Shown: positions 62,509 through 64,000 of the stretch, piece by piece
Position numbering within the stretch: the first letter of the stretch is position 1
Layout of the letters: every line of letters begins with the position of its first letter
Source: DATFJT01 sp965230755
GTDB lineage: Bacteria; Bacteroidota; Bacteroidia; Chitinophagales; Saprospiraceae
Length of the DNA: 64,000 nucleotides
Assembly (NCBI GenBank): GCA_965230755.1
Contig: CBDDLT010000004.1
Coordinates: 1-64,000, forward strand
Reading direction: 5' to 3'
Made by a program: the position numbers and the translations under genes
Notes under the pieces: generated by a model
Seen by the model: only the letters and a program-made list of their open reading frames with translations
What the model was told of the DNA's origin: nothing
Database searches by the model: none

Positions 62509-63624
62509 TTAAAGAGAGTCCTTAATGGCTGATTTCTGATATACGGCGGGAGATATGTTCGTTATTTTCTTAAACCAATAATAGAATGACGTTCGAGAAT
62601 TAAAGCCCACATCATATCCGATTGCTGAAACCTTCAAATTCAGATTCTCTTTTAAAACAAGCATTTTCTTTGCTTCTTCAACTCGATAAGAATTGATTAA
62701 TTCTGCGAAACTTTTGTCGTGATATTTATTGAGTAACTCTGAAATATGATGCGTTGGGATCTCTGTTTCTTCAGCAAGATCAGCCAGTTTATAATCCATA
62801 TTAATATAAGGCTTGTTTTCTTCTAAATGCTTCAGAATTTCCTGAATCATTTGCTCTGCATTTTCCGGGTTTAAACCAGATCTAGAATATTTATCCAATG
62901 AATTTTTCCTGGTGTGATTTACTACTATCCGATTATTTACTTGCAAGTAACCAATTAGGTATATGCTGATACAGATCAAGATTGACAAGAAAAAATCCAA
63001 ATAAATGGGAACATCGAATAACTTTAAAACAAAGAAACTGATGACGGCCATTATCGAAAACACGGTAAACAAGATGATGGTATAACGTATTATTCTATAA
63101 TCTGGATACTCCGTATCCTCTCTAAGAAAATCGTATTGTTTCCTTTTAACATGGAATATCAAGGCGTAAAATGAGAATGAAAGAACGCTTAGTATTTCTA
63201 TAATACCCCAAAGCCCATCTATAGCGTATAGAACACTTTTCAAGTTCTTCTCTTGCAAAATAATTATTTTATCCGCTTCTGGCAAGACGTAGAAAGGAAG
63301 AAAATATATGGCGAGTACCAGGAATGGGATGAAGTGTAAAAAGTCTTTCGAATTCAATCTCCGAACAAAACTTTCTACGTAAAGAAAAAATAGAGGCCCC
63401 AGCAAAAGAGGTATCGGATTATACAAAAAGTTGAATCCCGCAAATCGGGACTGGAAATCATTCCAATAACCCACCCAAAACAATAAGATCACAGAGAAAA
63501 CAAAAATGAATCCTCCTAATAGAGCTTTAGATATATTTTTCGATCCTTTGTTGATTAAAACAAGGAAGCATAAGAAAAAGCCCTGAACAGCAATGAATAA
63601 AAACAATAAAGTCCAAATGGCCAT
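62509..63624 (-). CDS. Membrane-integrated AraC-family transcriptional regulator
   Basis: 371 aa. About seven hydrophobic segments in the first ~225 residues form a polytopic membrane domain. A C-terminal AraC DNA-binding domain (~265-365) has two HTHs: K-L-A-D-L-A-E-E-T-E-I-P-T-H-H-I-S-E-L-L-N-K and S-A-I-G-Y-D-V-G-F-N-S-R-T-S-F-Y-Y-W-F-K-K. Such one-component regulators are common in Bacteroidota and read a signal at the membrane. The target genes are unknown; the adjacent FAS1 gene is a candidate. The start at 63624 gives the first helix directly. Confidence 0.88.
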   Translation of the reverse strand: MAIWTLLFLFIAVQGFFLCFLVLINKGSKNISKALLGGFIFVFSVILLFWVGYWNDFQSRFAGFNFLYNPIPLLLGPLFFLYVESFVRRLNSKDFLHFIPFLVLAIYFLPFYVLPEADKIIILQEKNLKSVLYAIDGLWGIIEILSVLSFSFYALIFHVKRKQYDFLREDTEYPDYRIIRYTIILFTVFSIMAVISFFVLKLFDVPIYLDFFLSILICISIYLIGYLQVNNRIVVNHTRKNSLDKYSRSGLNPENAEQMIQEILKHLEENKPYINMDYKLADLAEETEIPTHHISELLNKYHDKSFAELINSYRVEEAKKMLVLKENLNLKVSAIGYDVGFNSRTSFYYWFKKITNISPAVYQKSAIKDSL

Positions 63625-63782
63625 ATTCCATATTTAAGACATCATAGTAGATACTGATATTTGTGAAAATTATAGAATTCAATTTACATATTCCGGACGC
63701 TTCAAGCCAAATTTGTTCTTTGACAAAGTAGAGCATGTAATTCGACTCTATTCGATCTTTCTACTATTCAGTTCTACTCGGT

Positions 63783-64000
63783 CTATTCCGTAATTTCTAT
63801 CGCTCTTAAAATATTCGGATTAAAATTGAGGCCGTTGCTATTGGTTCCTGAATTTGGATCCACGTCGTTAACATACAAATATTTGCCATCCAAACTAAAA
63901 TCTAATCCATTGGGAAAAGAAAACTCGCTCATTAATGCAGGACCATTGACATTACCTCGAATTCCGGTTCCGGCAAAAGTTTCGACTTCACCGCTTGAAG
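63783..64000 (-). CDS. C-terminal end of an NHL-repeat/SMP-30-like protein (partial)
   Basis: The minus strand is open from the window edge to TAG at 63785-63783, about 72 codons. Readable segments are T-F-A-G-T-G-I-R-G, F-S-F-P-N-G-L-D-F-S-L-D-G-K-Y-L-Y-V-N-D and R-A-I-E-I-T-E at the end. These match the beta-propeller blade pattern of NHL/SMP-30 (gluconolactonase-like) proteins. The bulk of the gene lies beyond the window, so function and start are unknown. Confidence 0.65.
   Translation of the reverse strand, partial: SSGEVETFAGTGIRGNVNGPALMSEFSFPNGLDFSLDGKYLYVNDVDPNSGTNSNGLNFNPNILRAIEITE

Overview
The window looks like chromosomal DNA of a Bacteroidota bacterium, most likely from the Saprospiria/Cytophagia side of the phylum; the phylum is well supported, the class is inference. 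Four secreted proteins end in type IX secretion (T9SS) sorting domains, one of them the gliding-associated CHU_C type. Several genes are preceded by the Bacteroidota -7 box TAnnTTTG, and Shine-Dalgarno sequences are weak. Gene density is high, the base composition is AT-rich, and a tRNA and housekeeping genes are present.

Layout. 1-8.6 kb: MarC-like membrane protein, methyltransferase lipoprotein, ribosomal operon rpsF-rpsR-rplI, MORN-caspase, outer-membrane protein, GH73/LysM hydrolase, DUF937 protein, serine hydrolase. 8.7-27.7 kb: mostly core genes (ftsK, aminotransferase, M42 peptidase, flippase, aat-clpS, EamA transporter, fused E1 dehydrogenase, truA, rplY, prs, gamma-carbonic anhydrase-like, TraB/GumN, a ParA ATPase with a small basic partner, rlmB). 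27.8-35.4 kb: T9SS-exported M36 metalloprotease, murB, ABC exporter. 35.6-42 kb: a heavily rearranged tRNA-Arg(TCG) locus. Three exact 159-bp tandem units, each with a -7 box and the 5' 32 nt of the tRNA, precede the intact gene. The tRNA 3' end recurs twice downstream and delimits a ~5.6-kb island carrying a pentapeptide-like membrane protein, a T9SS metzincin and a tandem pair of lipoproteins. 42.7-46.6 kb: methyltransferase resembling the 3-OH-PAME synthase family, beside a NarL-type regulator and a TPR histidine kinase. 46.9-64 kb: a 2021-aa PKD/CHU_C adhesin-like protein, yaaA, a sulfotransferase/class IV aminotransferase pair, OmpA, an ECF sigma factor with a membrane partner, a five-domain fasciclin protein, a membrane AraC regulator and the end of an NHL-like gene.

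How genes work together. aat and clpS overlap by one base and form the substrate-making and substrate-recognising steps of the bacterial N-degron pathway. The ECF sigma factor overlaps a one-TM protein that is probably its regulator. In the island the protease stop and the first lipoprotein start overlap (ATGA), which suggests the two act together. The methyltransferase, regulator and kinase cluster recalls the Ralstonia phcB-phcS-phcR arrangement, though this is only an inference.

Non-coding structure is rich: two MITE-like inverted-repeat elements each touching a stop codon, three intergenic tracts of degenerate 7-bp repeats, a cluster of six 13-bp palindromes, and several clear intrinsic terminators. 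The tRNA-Arg locus is the most unusual feature of the window. No CRISPR array, phage module, complete insertion sequence or integrase gene was seen.
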